Origin: Mesostigma viride | Lineage: Eukaryota > Streptophyta > Mesostigmatophyceae > Mesostigmatales > Mesostigmataceae | DNA: 64,000 bases | Assembly (NCBI GenBank): GCA_009746045.1 | Contig: RPFO01000123.1 | Location: 2,090,721-2,154,720 of the forward strand | Reading direction: 5' to 3' | Shown here: one piece after another, positions 12,801 to 23,689 of the stretch | How positions within the stretch are numbered: the stretch's first letter is position 1 | Layout: each line of letters opens with the position of its first letter | Translations under genes and position numbers: made by a program | Notes under the pieces: model-generated | The model's input: the letters and a program-made list of their open reading frames with translations, nothing else | Told to the model about the DNA's origin: nothing | The model's database searches: none

Positions 12801-15800
12801 GCGTGGGCGTGGACATGGGCGTGGGCGTGGGCGTGGGCGTGGGCATGGGCGTGGACATGGGCGTGGGCGTGGGCGTGGGCGTGGGCGTGGGCATGGGTGT
12901 GGGCATGGGCGTGGGCGTGGGCGTGGGCGTGGGCGTGGGCATGGGTGTGGGCGTGGGCGTGGGCGTGGGCGTGGGCGTGGGCGTGGGCGTGGGCGTGGGC
13001 GTGGGCGTGGGCGTGGGCGTGGGCGTGGGCGTGGGCGTGGGCGTGGGCGTGGGCGTGGGCATGGGCGTGGACATGGGCGTGGGCGTGGGCGTGGGCGTGG
13101 GCGTGGGTGTGGGTGTGGGCGTGGGCGTGGGCGTGGGCGTGGGCGTGGGCGTGGGCGTGGGCGTGGGCGTGGGCGTGGGCGTGGGCGTGGGCGTGGGCAT
13201 GGGCGTGGACATGGGCGTGGACATGGGCGTGGGCGTGGGTGTGGGTGTGGGCGTGGGCGTGGACATGGGTGTGGGCGTGGGCGTGGGCGTGGGCGTGGGC
13301 GTGGGCGTGGGCGTGGGTGTGGGTGTGGGTGTGGGCGTGGGCGTGGGCGTGGGCGTGGGCGTGGGCGTGGGCGTGGGCGTGGGCGTGGGTGTGGGCGTGG
13401 GCATGGGCATGAATGAAAATAAAGGAACCGACATTGTCTCGAGTGCAGGATAAAAATAACAGTCATACTATTCATGCTATTCATGCTATTATATGCTATT
13501 CATACTATTATATGCTATTCATACTATTCATCTAACTGCTGTCGGTTGGGTTGGCAGCGATCCCTAGGCAAGCTCCACAACAGCACGGTTTGACCCACAG
13601 CGCACGTTTACAGCAGCACGCTTTGACCCACAGCGCGCGTACCGAGCGAGACCTGGAGCAGGTCCAGTGCGCGCGCCACGACGACCCGCAGCGGGAAGTA
13701 GGCCTGTGGGGCATGTGCACACAGGATGCAGCACGCGAGCTTGCACGTAAGCGAAGTTTGCATGCAATAATACAGATCCGTATCCATGGACACATCGTGA
13801 TGCACACAGGAGTTGTGCTGGAAACTATGCAGACATGTTTGTGTGCAGACATGTTTGCGTGCACAAAAGCAAAGCAAAGCAAGGCAGGCGCTCGTCCCTG
13901 CACGGATGATAGTAGGCAACCAGGGCACCCCCAAGCACAGACAGCGTTGTAGCATGATCTAACTGACCCCCTTCACATCCGCGCACCCCCTTCCACCCCT
14001 CCCATCTACCCCGCCACCTTCAGTCCTTTGTCACCCTTCCCCCCTTTACGTCGCAACAATATCCGTTTGGCGGGGATGTACATGAATGGCCCTCACCCTG
14101 GTTCCCCCTAACCCCTTCCTTTACCAACCAACCTGCCTCCCCCCCCCCAGCCCACCATAATCGCCTCGTGGTCGACCGGCATGCCGAGCATTTCGTCCTC
14201 CAGCCGATGCAAGTAGAAGGGCAGGTCGGCGACCGTGACGTCAGCATTACCCTCGCACGCTTGCTGCAGGGTGAGGGTTGGGCAAGACGGGAGGGGGGGA
14301 GGAGGAGGAGCTGTAAGGAGTATGGGCAAAGACGGGCGATGAACTGGGAGCGATGCCAGTGGTTAGGATTCGGTGGCAACAGGAAAGAGGGAGGCAAGGG
14401 CGCGTAGCTCGTGCACATTGGTTTAGAGCTGTCGCTGCTTCCCTACGGCCTGCCAGCACATGGCTAATGATAGAGGTCCAGCGTGCATGCTGGGGCTTGG
14501 GGGACTGCAAAAGGTGATGGAAGCAAAGAATAGCACATGCCATGGAACCAAGGGCTCTAGCAGCACAATACATACTGTCCATGGCTTGTTGCTGTCCATG
14601 GACGCTCAGCCAAGGAGACCAGTTGACCTCTTGGCTTGATGTTGGTTGCTGGGTAAGCTTGCCATCTAGTGTGGATGATGGGATTGGGGCTACCTTACAG
14701 GCCCCTGTTTGGCCCTTCAGCACGCAGTGGGGCATATACCACCGTAATGGTAGGGTCTGACCCACCCATGGAGGCCAAAGTGTGTGGTGGGGCGGGACGT
14801 ACCAATGGAGGCAAAAGTGTGTGATGGGGCATGGCCTACCTTGCCAAACCTGTTTGGAGCGTCCATTGTACCCACCTTGAGCTCACGCAGGCGGCCTAGC
14901 TCTTGCTGTGCGAGTGGCCGCAACTTGGCCTCGAGCTGCTCCAGGAATTCATGCACCTGGCGCCCCATAGGAACACACAGAGAGCGGACGATTAGCCACT
15001 AGCCATTACTCAGTTAATACATAGCTAGCCATGAGACATCAGCCACCAGCCGTTAGCTGTCAGCCGCACCGAGACTCACACGAATGACATAAGCAACGAC
15101 TTGGCGCAGTGAAACCGTGGGAAGCACAGCACAGCATGGCGCGCATGCCATTGCCACGGCATGACATGACAGTGACTACAGGTGGAAGGGGTGTGGCTAC
15201 ACAGCAGCGGTATATCTATCGAAAAGCAAATAGGTTTGTGGTCACTCTTAGGCTAACACAAAGTGTCCGCCACAAAGGAGATTCGCATTGCGGATGCAAG
15301 CCTTACCCACCAGCGCTCCACCCGGATGTCCACAACAGCACAGCACAGAGAACGAATGGGGCAAACAAATGTTTAACACCGCTTTTGCAATGCCACACCG
15401 CTGTGCTTGTTTATGCTCCTTTTTTATGCTGCTCGCCTAAGACTCAATTTATGCCTTGGGTGCACTGCGCTGCGCGGAACCCACCTTCTTGGGCTCCTCG
15501 AGGTAGCTGTTCTGCAGCACGTAATGCGCGTGGCTCTCATAGCCCAGCAGCTGCGCGCCCTCGTGCCGCAGCGCCAGCTGTCATTCCCCCCAAGTGGTGG
15601 CATGCACACGCCAAGGTTACGACAGCGTTGCAAGACACAGGCACCAGTTAGTGTTACGCGGCCCGGGAGTTGTATGTGGGTGCTTTGAACGGGGTGCTTT
15701 GAAGGAGAAACATTATTTTTGAAGGAGGAACTTCGAGCAACTAGCATCCATGAATGAACCTCTCCATGCATGCACCATTCTCACAGCAGTTCATGCTGCA

Positions 15801-18800
15801 GGGATGCACTGCGGGTCATCCACGCAACAGGAGTGCATATCATTGTGTTAAGTGCCACCCTCAGCGCTATCAATAGACACAGGCGCGCCAGCTGTTGCAG
15901 CACCAGCTTGCTGTTTTATACCAGTATAGCCGTCCTGCCAGCAACCGATAGATGGGGGCGGGGCGTACCAGCTCCTGCGGCAGCTGCGTGTGCTGTATCA
16001 CATCAGTCCTGGTATATAGCCATCTCGTGTGCGATCAATATGGGGGCGGGCGTACCAGCTCCTGCGGCAGCTGCGTGTTTTCTGCCACCAGGGCTGGTGC
16101 AGAGGCCTTTTTAATACTAGTACGATTGCATTGCTAGTCATCTCGCGTGCTATCAATATAGACGCAGGCGTACCAGCTCCTGCAGCAGCGGCATGTTCTC
16201 TGCCACCGCGCGCCCGCTGAAGCACATCTCCATGGCCTTGCGCGTGCGCTCACGCTGGCGCCCGCCAGCAACACGGGGCGGGGAGCAGCAAACAAAATGC
16301 CATGCAGGTTGCCAGCACCGGTGGGGGATGAGAGGCAGGGACCACAGGCAAGGAACACAGGAGAAGAGGGGCGCCAAGGTGAGAACCGAAAGGGGAAAAC
16401 GGGGGCGGGCCAGGATGAGTTCTTTAAAGGCACAAAGAGGCACCTGGGGACCTGCATGGAATGGCAACCAGGGGGCAGGGGGCAGCAGGAGAGCACCTGC
16501 TGGTCCGAGCAACCGTGGTCGTTCCGTAGGAGGGGTTGAGGACCATGGGATGCACATTTGGAGGAAGGGCGTCAACCGCACAAAGGAAGGGCATGCACAG
16601 TCCAGATGATACCTCAAAGACAAGATGAACAGAAGCAATCGAAACAAAACGATGTGGCTTAGAGAAAGGCGCGTTTGAAACAGGCTAGCGCGCGCATCCT
16701 GATGCCACGTCAGGCAGCGGTCATCATCACGGTTGGCACGTCCATAGAAAAGCAAGGTGTGGGGGTGGGTGGGAGCAGTTGCCGGTACCCGTTAACCCTC
16801 GAGGGTTGAGAATGAGCACGCGGGGGGATCTCACGTGCAAGCCAAGCCATACGCAGGAGTCAGGGCGACGAAACACACCAGCAAATGGTTCAGTACTCCA
16901 GTCCCTTCGCTGCCCCCCCACAAAACTGCCAATCGCCACCGCCAACCAACATGGGCCTGTCCCCCCCCCCCGCCCACACACAATGGCTGGCAAGAGCTTA
17001 CAAAATGCGGCCACAGCACCCCCTGGTCACGCTGCCATCCGACAACAAGCGGACATGGGAACATGCACCGCCGCAATTATAGGAAGCATGCACCCCCCCA
17101 TGCCCGCCTACCACGCACTCGTGCATGCTGGGCAGGTATGAGTCCACCTACCACACACTCCTGCATGATGGGCAGGTAGAGGTCGACACGGGCAGGCACC
17201 ACGTAGCAGCCATCCGCCTGCACAAAGAGGGCCTGGACACACAGAGCAAATGGGGAGGCACAGCAGGGGGGAAAGTAGCATTCACCAGGGACATGGTAAG
17301 GTGACGTGTGGCCGCCATCTCATGCGGTACGGCTCCACAGCATATCCCTTTCCTTCCCGGACAAGGCCATGCCAAGACAAGGCTCTTCCCTCCCTCCCTC
17401 CCTCCCTCCCTCCCTCCCTCCCTCCCTCCCTCCCTCCCTCCCTCCCTCCCTCCCTCCCTCCCTCCCTCCCTCCCTCCCTCCCTCCCTCCCTCCCTCCCTC
17501 CCTCCCTCCCTTTCTTGCAATGGGTGTGTGCAATGGGTTGCAACCCAACAGAAGCGGTGAAGGGCCTATGTGCCGCTCTACTGGACAAGAGATGGGCCTA
17601 AACGCCCCCATCGCCCCCCAGTCCCCCCTCTGCCCCCCTGTTCATTGCCCCCCTTCCCCGCACCTGCAGTGTCCCCATCCCCCCCCCTACACACACCTGC
17701 AGGACGCGCTCGTCCAACCCCTGCAGCTCATCGCGCGAGAAGAGGCACATGCGGCGCTCAGTGGCCGACACAACGTTCTCCTGGAAACGCACACCCAGGT
17801 GCCGGATGCGAGTGCGCAGGTCCCGCATGTGCTGCTGGCGCTCGGGTGTCAGGCCCATCCCGCGGCGATGGTAGCCTCGCATCTGTCACGCAGGCATACA
17901 CAGACAGCAGGTTAGCTGAGTGGGGCCTGCAACAGGCGTTGCTGTTGGGTGCGGATGATAGATGGGAGCGGACGATGCATTCAGTTCATGCACAGGAACT
18001 CAGGGACGGTGGTGGCCACAAGGCCAGCATGGTTACATTGCGGTAAAGGATGCCTGCACTGCCGACAGTGCAGGTACCCATGTTCCCTCGCTCCCTCCTT
18101 CGCCCCGCGCGCGTTATCATTGCCGACCAGAAAGGAGGGCCAAGGAGGGCCAAGGAGGGCCAAGGAGGGCCAAGGAGGGCCAAGGAGGGCCAAGGAGGGC
18201 CAAGGAGGGCCAAGGAGGGCCAAGGAGGGCCAAGGAGGGCCAAGGAGGGCCAAGGAGGGCCAAGGAGGGCAAAGGAGGGCCAAGGAGGGCCAAGGAGGGC
18301 ACAGGAGGGCAAAGGAGGGCAAAGGAGGGCAAAGGATGGCCAAGGAGGGCCAAGGAGGGCCAAGGAGGGCCAAGGAGGGCAAAAGAGGGCAAAAGAGGGC
18401 CAAGGAGGGCAAAGGAGGGCCAAGGAGGGCCAAGGAGGGCCAAGGAGGGCCAAGGAGGGCCAAGGAGGGCCAAGGAGGGCCAAGGAGGGCCAAGGAGGGC
18501 CAAGGAGGGCCAAGGAGGGCCAAGGAGGGCCAAGGAGGGCCAAGGAGGGCCAAGGAGGGCAAAAAAGGGCAAAGGGGGGCCAAGGAGGGCCAAGAAGGGC
18601 AAAGGAGGGCACAGGAGGGAAAAGGAGGGCAAAGGAGGGCACAGGAGGGAAAAGGAGGGCAAAGGAGGGCAAAGGAGGGCCAAGGAGGGCCAAGGAGGGC
18701 CAAGGAGGGCCAAGGAGGGCCAAGGAGGGCACAGGAGGGCAAAGGAGGGCAAAGGAGGGCAAAGGATGGCCAAGGATGGCCAAGGATGGCCAAGGAGGGC

Positions 18801-21672
18801 CAAGGAGGGCAAAAGAGGGCAAAAGAGGGCCAAGGAGGGCCAAGGAGGGCCAAGGAGGGCCAAGGAGGGCCAAGGAGGGCCAAGGAGGGCAAAGGAGGGC
18901 CAAGGAGGGCCAAGGAGGGCCAAGGAGGGCCAAGGAGGGCCAAGGAGGGCCAAGGAGGGCAAAAAAGGGCAAAGGGGGGCCAAGGAGGGCCAAGAAGGGC
19001 AAAAGAGGGCAAAGGAGGGCCAAGGAGGGCAAAGGAGGGCCAAGGAGGGCCAAGGAGGGCAAAGGAGGGCCAAGGAGGGCCAAGGAGGGCAAAGGAGGGC
19101 AAAGGAGGGCAAAGGAGGGCAAAGGAGGGCAAAGGAGGGCAAAGGAGGGCCAAGGAGGGCAAAGGAGGGCAAAGGAGGGCAAAGGAGGGCAAAGGAGGGC
19201 AAAGGAGGGCAAAGGAGGGCAAAGGCGGGCAAAGGAGGGCAAAGGAGGGCAAAGGATGGCCAAGGATGGCCAAGGATGGCCAAGGAGGGCCAAGGAGGGC
19301 AAAAGAGGGCAAAAGAGGGCCAAGGAGGGCCAAGGAGGGCCAAGGAGGGCCAAGGAGGGCCAAGGAGGGCCAAGGAGGGCCAAGGAGGGCCAAGGAGGGC
19401 CAAGGAGGGCCAAGGAGGGCCAAGGAGGGCCAAGGAGGGCCAAGGAGGGCAAAAAAGGGCAAAGGGGGGCCAAGGAGGGCCAAGGAGGGCAAAAAAGGGC
19501 AAAGGGGGGCCAAGGAGGGCCAAGAAGGGCAAAAGAGGGCAAAGGAGGGCACAGGAGGGAAAAGGAGGGCAACGGAGGGCAAAGGAGGGCCAAGGAGGGC
19601 CAAGGAGGGCCAAGGAGGGCCAAGGAGGGCCAAGGAGGGCCAAGGAGGGCAAAGGAGGGCAAAGGAGGGCAAAGGAGGAAAAAGGAGGGCAAAGGAGGGC
19701 AAAGGAGGGCAAAGGAGGGCAAAGGAGGGCAAAGGAGGGCAAAGGAGGGCAAAGGAGGGCAAAGGAGGGCAAAGGAGGGCAAAGGAGGGCAAAGGAGGGC
19801 AAAGGAGGGCAAAAGGAGGGCAAAGGAGGGCAAAGGAGGGCAAAGGAGGGCAAAGGAGGGCCAAGAAGGGCAAAAGAGGGCCAAGGAGGGCAAAAGACGG
19901 CACGAAGGATGACAGGCATTCAAGTAGGAGATATGAGACACGACAGAGCGCCTATTTCACCTGGATATGCTGCTGGCTTCAAACGCTACGTAGAATGACC
20001 AGCCACGCAGAAGCAGTGCACCAGCCATCAAAGGGGGATACTTCACTACTTGGGAGTCTGCGGACAGAATCATGCATAACATACTTGCCACACAAGTGTT
20101 CGTGCACACAAGCATGCTTAGCTGATGCGAGCCTGCATGCTTGCTGGCTAACCAAGTACACCCAGTGTGGTTCATGTGAGCATGCTTACTCAGCGCAACG
20201 CATGCCTGCTTGCCGGCCCACCAGGTACATCCTGTGTAGTTGATGCGATCACAGTTGTGATTTAATGGTGTGCTACTTACACGCATGCCTGCTTGCTGGC
20301 TCACCAGGTACTCCATGTAGCGGGCCTCCACCGGCGTCACGCCCGTACACCGCTTCTCGTCCGCATGGCATGCGGTCACCGCCGAGTAGACGTCTTGCCA
20401 GACGCTGCGCGCAAGCGGAGAGGAGCATGGCAATCAAAGGAGTTGAGAGGCTCCCTGGGCACCCTTAAGATAGGCAAGGGCACTCACCTTGCCCACGGGC
20501 ACGTGACATCGTGATGACATCATGCGGGACAGTGACATCATGCAGGGCGGTGATGGTAGCAGGCGACAATGTGGGGAGGCCGCTTTGCGTGGTGGTGGTG
20601 GTGGGGGGGAGGGTAAGGAAGATTGGGCACGGAAACTGGGTCAGGATAGGCCAAGTATGTGTTCCTGAACGCGAACATTTGGTCCTAGAAGGACAAGTCC
20701 CCATCCGCCTAGACATGTACATGCACATGGATGCAACCGCCCTCGATTAGGGCATTGCCTTTGGGGCACGTTGAGCCGTGGTGGGGCGTTGCCGTGGTGG
20801 GGCGTAGCCGTGGTGGGGCGTAGCCGTGGTGGGGTGTGGCCGTGGTGGGGCGTAGCAGTGGTGGGCACCAGGGCAACACCCTGCAACTGGGATTGCGAAG
20901 TACGTGCCACACTTACTACATCTCAGGTCACGTGCCGACGAGTGGGACCGAGCCTGCTACCCGATTTTTTGCACGGCCAGGAGACGAGAACCCTTGCCTA
21001 GCGCATCACGTCTCCACTCTTCTGCACGCCACCACAAGCGCGGTTGCATACTCTGCTGGGTACTTGTCCACTTGCCGCTGCTGCCATGCGTCACAAGACA
21101 CTTGTCACCATCCTGTTGAGACGTGTGGCCTGTGCCCTGCACCTCCCGACCACCGCACTGCACGTGCTATGGCCGCCTTGGTGCACGTGCCAGTCACCAA
21201 CTGCTGCTCCCCACGAGTCACCTTCTCATCCACAAGCCCCGAGAATGACAACAAAGATCGCAAGCATGCCAGCATGCATGTGTGCCACATATGGGTGACC
21301 GCTTCTGCCTCGAATGATACACGCAACGGAACGGGGCAAGCCTACCTTATATGACAAAGGTGTAGCCGTTGTGAGGCCTCGTGCACCTGTTGCCTGCGTC
21401 ATGTCATCAGGCGGTTGATTTCTGACAAACGTCTGCTGCTTCGAACCGCAACCTTTACAAACTGGTTTGAATAGCATTGCTTCTAGCTGCCCCTGCTCCA
21501 CGTACTTGAACCGTGCGGTCGTGCCAATCACGCGCTGGTACCCCATGATGCCAGCCTCCCTGACAGGCGTCTCCTGCGCGACGGCGGCGCCAAATTCAAG
21601 CATGCTGCGAGCCACGTGGAGCTCCGTCTCCAGCTGGCTGATCGGGTTGATCACCTGCGTGTGGGGGCCCTC
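3891..21672 (-). CDS. M3-family oligopeptidase-like protein (thimet oligopeptidase fold), predicted inactive; 5' end not found
   Basis: Nineteen exons on the minus strand, all GT-AG with consistent phases: 21506-21672, 20305-20404, 17697-17882, 17152-17232, 16174-16254, 15485-15577, 14876-14956, 14156-14263, 13643-13703, 12584-12713, 11562-11649, 10784-10891, 9183-9280, 8035-8077, 7063-7168, 5979-6052, 5221-5322, 4528-4608, 3891-3992 (stop). They give 629 residues, against about 690 for family members; the N-terminal exon(s) are missing. Homology runs the whole length: [68 protein letters not shown] and a C-terminal [17 protein letters not shown]3 enzymes are zinc peptidases of short peptides. 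Here the HEFGH motif reads GKLGI and the third zinc ligand (25 residues on) is D, so catalysis is unlikely, although the substrate-side His and Tyr residues remain. Introns hold large minisatellites. The join of exons 1 and 2 lacks a few residues relative to the family. Confidence 0.85.
5132..5145 (+). other. 3'-end hairpin of retroelement family 1 (copy d)
   Basis: ACTCC-CAAC-GGAGT followed by a TTAATTAATG tail (about 5152-5178). This short insertion sits in the last-but-two intron of the minus-strand M3 gene. Confidence 0.6.
7598..7680. repeat. 7-bp minisatellite (CTGGGTC-type) in an M3 intron
   Basis: About eleven to twelve copies of a 7-bp unit, gggtcct with variants gcgtcct and gggccct. 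All three frames are open because 7 is not a multiple of 3 and the unit has no stop. Confidence 0.85.
7887..8061. repeat. Duplicated exon-14 end and donor of the M3 gene
   Basis: taccttgtgcgcggacaggt, which covers the donor and the end of the 43-bp exon 14 (8035-8077), recurs 56 bp downstream at about 7977-8000. A shorter gtgcgcggacaggg is found near 7888. Confidence 0.75.
8957..8979. repeat. (GT)n microsatellite
   Basis: Short run of GT dinucleotides inside an M3 intron. Confidence 0.8.
9183..9280 (-). CDS. M3 gene exon 13, third zinc-ligand position
   Basis: Encodes [20 protein letters not shown] then [12 protein letters not shown]. It aligns with VExDFVEAPSQMLEN of active enzymes. The residue 25 positions after the last residue of the lost HExxH motif, Glu in active M3 peptidases, is Asp here. 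The donor (AAGTT|GTGAG) and its surroundings are repeated three more times downstream, in the intron (9047-9172). Confidence 0.8.
9570..10605. repeat. 50-bp minisatellite, about 21 copies, in the intron between M3 exons 12 and 13
   Basis: Unit starts tgcggaaccatggcccgtgg and repeats every 50 bp with no spacer variation. Copies differ mainly at three sites: tgCGg/tgTGg, ccCGtgg/ccCAtgg and gaCca/gaTca. All are transitions and the first two are CpG sites. The array lies exactly between the exons that carry the zinc-site positions. It has no unique spacers, so it is not CRISPR-like. Confidence 0.95.
10784..10891 (-). CDS. M3 gene exon 12, carrying the degenerate zinc motif
   Basis: This exon encodes [21 protein letters not shown] and ends in LMGKLGIM. 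In active M3 enzymes the same place reads PSLLxHDEVxTFFHEFGHVM. The alignment is gap-free: LLTH is kept and the next exon resumes with [16 protein letters not shown], as in family members. The five codons at 10787-10801 give G-K-L-G-I instead of H-E-F-G-H, removing both zinc histidines and the catalytic glutamate. The donor is GTGGGT, the acceptor follows GCCCAG, and the exon is in phase 0 at both ends, so mis-splicing does not explain the change. Confidence 0.85.
11521..11537. repeat. poly-C run
   Basis: Seventeen consecutive C bases in an M3 intron; prone to slippage and to sequencing error. Confidence 0.8.
12727..13411. repeat. 6-bp minisatellite (GGGCGT)n in an M3 intron
   Basis: About 114 hexamers, with variants GGGTGT, GGGCAT and GGACAT. 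The first two equal CpG to TpG or CpA changes of the main unit. The array gives long open frames in several frames on both strands (Thr-Pro, Arg-Pro, Val-Gly, Ala-Trp), none of them credible proteins; the real exon 12584-12713 sits at its edge. Confidence 0.95.
13577..13645. repeat. Duplicated exon-9 donor region of the M3 gene
   Basis: cagcacgctttgacccacag at 13613-13632, next to the exon 9 donor, is repeated 33 bp downstream as cagcacggtttgacccacag. Confidence 0.75.
15950..16210. repeat. Triplicated exon-5 end, donor and intron start of the M3 gene
   Basis: The block around the exon 5 donor (cgtaccagctcctgcagcag at 16169) recurs at 16051 (cgtaccagctcctgcggcag) and at 15966. The copy at about 16019-16090 also keeps the intron-side 'atctcg.gtg..atcaatat' and the exon-side 'tctgccacc', so it covers both sides of the splice site. 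Confidence 0.8.
17107..17184. repeat. Duplicated exon-4 end and splice donor of the M3 gene
   Basis: Segment 17148-17184, which spans the exon 4 donor, is repeated at 17107-17143 with a 41-bp offset and a few substitutions. Confidence 0.75.
17385..17513. repeat. (CCCT)n tetranucleotide array, about 32 copies
   Basis: Perfect CCCT repeat in the intron between M3 exons 3 and 4 (AGGG on the transcribed-RNA sense strand, so the nascent RNA would carry a G-rich run able to form G-quadruplexes). Confidence 0.95.
18132..19882. repeat. 10-bp minisatellite (CAAGGAGGGC)n, about 175 copies, with higher-order structure
   Basis: Sits in the intron between M3 exons 2 and 3. The main unit is CAAGGAGGGC, with AAAGGAGGGC and others. 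Variant units recur in blocks: three AGGATGG units at about 18773-18793 and again at 19253-19283; paired AAAAGAGGGC units at 18380, 18810 and 19300; AAAAAAGGGC at 18560, 18960, 19450 and 19490. The spacing is about 400-490 bp, so whole blocks were duplicated. One one-base insertion near 19811 shifts the register. The strand is nearly pure purine. Confidence 0.95.
20131..20320. repeat. Triplicated exon-2 end and splice donor of the M3 gene
   Basis: The sequence spanning the exon 2 donor (20281-20320, gcctgcttgctggctcacca) recurs downstream in the intron at about 20198-20239 and, more diverged, at 20131-20170. Each copy keeps the ACCAGGTAC/ACCAAGTAC core of the exon end. Confidence 0.75.
20777..20865. 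repeat. 16-bp minisatellite, about 5 copies
   Basis: Unit cgtggtggggcgtagc with variants cgttgc and tgtggc, in the first recognised M3 intron. Confidence 0.8.
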
Positions 21673-21745
21673 CTGCGCAGACACAGCAGCGAGAGAGGAA
21701 TAAACTAAGAATTCACAGGCGTCCCACACGCCGCTCACAGGCCCC

Positions 21746-22500
21746 TCACAGGCTTCTCACAGGCCTATTTTGAGAGGTGGTGGAGCAAACTTGGGCCATC
21801 ACCAGCACTAAACGATGCATGCCACAATGAGGACCTGGTTGTTGGCAAATCCCGGGTCTAACCTTGAGCATGGGCACACCATAGGCACACCAGCCTGCCC
21901 ACACATGGGAGTCTATTTGAGGACTGCTGGATACGATGACAATTGGCTGATACCCACACATTGTCGAGTTTACCGGTGGGGTGGACGAAAACTGACACAA
22001 TGGTACAATCCGCGCCGAGGTCCGACCTCGTAAGCGGTACCCCAAAAGTGGCACCACGTGCGAATTTGGTGTGCGCGTGCACGACGGTGCCCGGCTTCTG
22101 GGCGACAGGCATGGCGGTCTGGCAGGCGATGCTCAGAGTGTAAAAAGGCATTATCAAGGCTGAAACTTTACGCTTATCATCCCACGGTGTTAGTTGATCC
22201 CCCAGTGTTTTTTTTTTTTCCCATCAAAGTTGCGGAATCGAACAGCATATTGCATCATTCATAGTTGGGTGCCGCTTTGGTCGCAGATTTTCTCTCGACC
22301 CCACCTGAATGCAGCAAAAGTTTTCCAGATGAAATGCGCCCTAAGATCAGGTTTATGATCATAAACGACGCATTTTTTATTGCTAAAGACTTTGACTGAA
22401 CGACTTTTCTCATTACCGATGCATTTTTTCCCCCCGAGCTACCGCATATTTTAGACCAGTTTCAAGGCTGCGTCAGTCTTGGCAGACCCATAATGCGTAT
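21746..22500. other. No supported gene
   Basis: The N-terminal exon(s) of the minus-strand M3 gene should lie here or further right. One AG...GT-bounded minus-strand ORF exists at about 22056-22120 but has no resemblance to M3 N-termini. Bases 22150-22500 are AT-rich and featureless apart from a T-run at 22208. Confidence 0.4.
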
Positions 22501-22506
22501 AGTAGT

Positions 22507-22695
22507 ATGTTTGCGTTTGGCCCGGGCGCCATGTATAATGCAGGCTTTCTTGGCACTAAAGATGCCCACGGCTTCGGGGCTGTTATTAACCTTGTGCCAT
22601 GCACAAACTGCGGGCAGCAGATGCCGCAACGAATGTCTGCTCCAGGGTGCGCGAAACAGACCTCAAAGCAAGGCAGTCATGGATATCAACGAGCG
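22507..22695 (+). CDS. Possible exon, unrecognised protein with CxxC
   Basis: An ATG-started ORF ending at a good donor (GAGCG|GTATGT). It contains CTNCGQQMPQRMSAPGC, a C-x2-C-x12-C arrangement that could bind a metal. I do not recognise a family. The most coding-like next ORF (22816-23077) would need a different splice phase, so the gene model is unproven. It could equally be a remnant of a mobile element. Confidence 0.25.
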
Positions 22696-22815
22696 GTATG
22701 TACTCATATTCATATCTAGGGGCGAATTCACTCCTTGTTGAAGCCCTGACCTATCATGGATGAATATTTTTCCAGTTCAATGTCTTCGAAGTCTCTTTTG
22801 GTCATCATCGTCTTA

Positions 22816-23077
22816 TCTCACAGGAAGTGCGTCATTCAGCCAGCGCGGGTTTGATGGTCAGTCGTTTGCTCAAACCAGCGATCAGCAGCTTAGTTTAGAG
22901 ACTAGCAATATATCACGAAGTAATTCTTCACACGGACATCAGGGAGAGGCCATGCTGGGTTGCGTGCAAGCTATTGCCGGATGGCTGGCTTCTGCCGCAG
23001 ATGACAACCATATCGATTTGGACGCAATCAGGGCTATACGGATTCCAAAGCTGTTGCTTTGCTATGGTTGTGTGTGA
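22816..23077 (+). CDS. Possible exon, unrecognised Ser-rich protein
   Basis: Open frame after an acceptor-like CTCACAG. The first half is rich in Ser and Gln (for example SNISRSNSSHGHQGEA); the second is hydrophobic (LGCVQAIAGWLASAADD). No known family is recognised. It lies 120 bp after the putative exon 22507-22695 on the same strand. Confidence 0.25.
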
Positions 23078-23689
23078 TACAAAACATGGGCAGTTATCTT
23101 GCACGGCATGGCTGACCCTTCAGTGGCCAAGAATGTTGATGGAAAACCCAGAAGTTATGGGTGGCTTCCTTGAATGCTTGATGGCAGCACGTGCTTTGGA
23201 GTCCAACAAACCCACTGCATACGTGCCCGCCATTTCTCTTGAGCATCAACAAAGCATCTACCCCGACGCATGTAAAGGATATTCTTCTACATAAAAACTT
23301 CTGGCTTGTGGAGAGGGTGGCATGTTGTGAGAGCTGGGAGAGAGATGATGGCCAGCCTGGGCCAGCTACCATTGCTGCCACACAGGCAGCAACCGCTGAT
23401 GCACATGTTTCTTTCCATGCAAGCACCCAAGCTGCCTGCATCATCCACAGTGACACCACCATGACTGATGAGCAGAGGGCGTCATGGACGCCCACGTTCA
23501 TGCAGTTCATGCAGTTCAGGCTGTGCATGCTGGCCAGCCTGCCACCAGCACCAATGAAGCAACCCAAGCCTGCCCCCCTGATAGGTATGTTCGATTAATT
23601 TTCTCACGAGTAGACCCGGCGTGGGCCAAGCCCCTACTATTTTAGACTCCACTATTGGAGACTCCTAAGTCCGGCTGTACAGGATCTAA

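Noticed and set aside
12262-13484. Long Thr-Pro / Arg-Pro and Val-Gly / Ala-Trp ORFs
   Set aside because: Products of the GGGCGT hexamer; only the segment 12584-12713 is a true exon.
17949-20243. ORFs of 600-760 codons on both strands over the 10-bp array
   Set aside because: Open in all frames through repeat composition. The array lies between two M3 exons with matching phases, so it is intronic.
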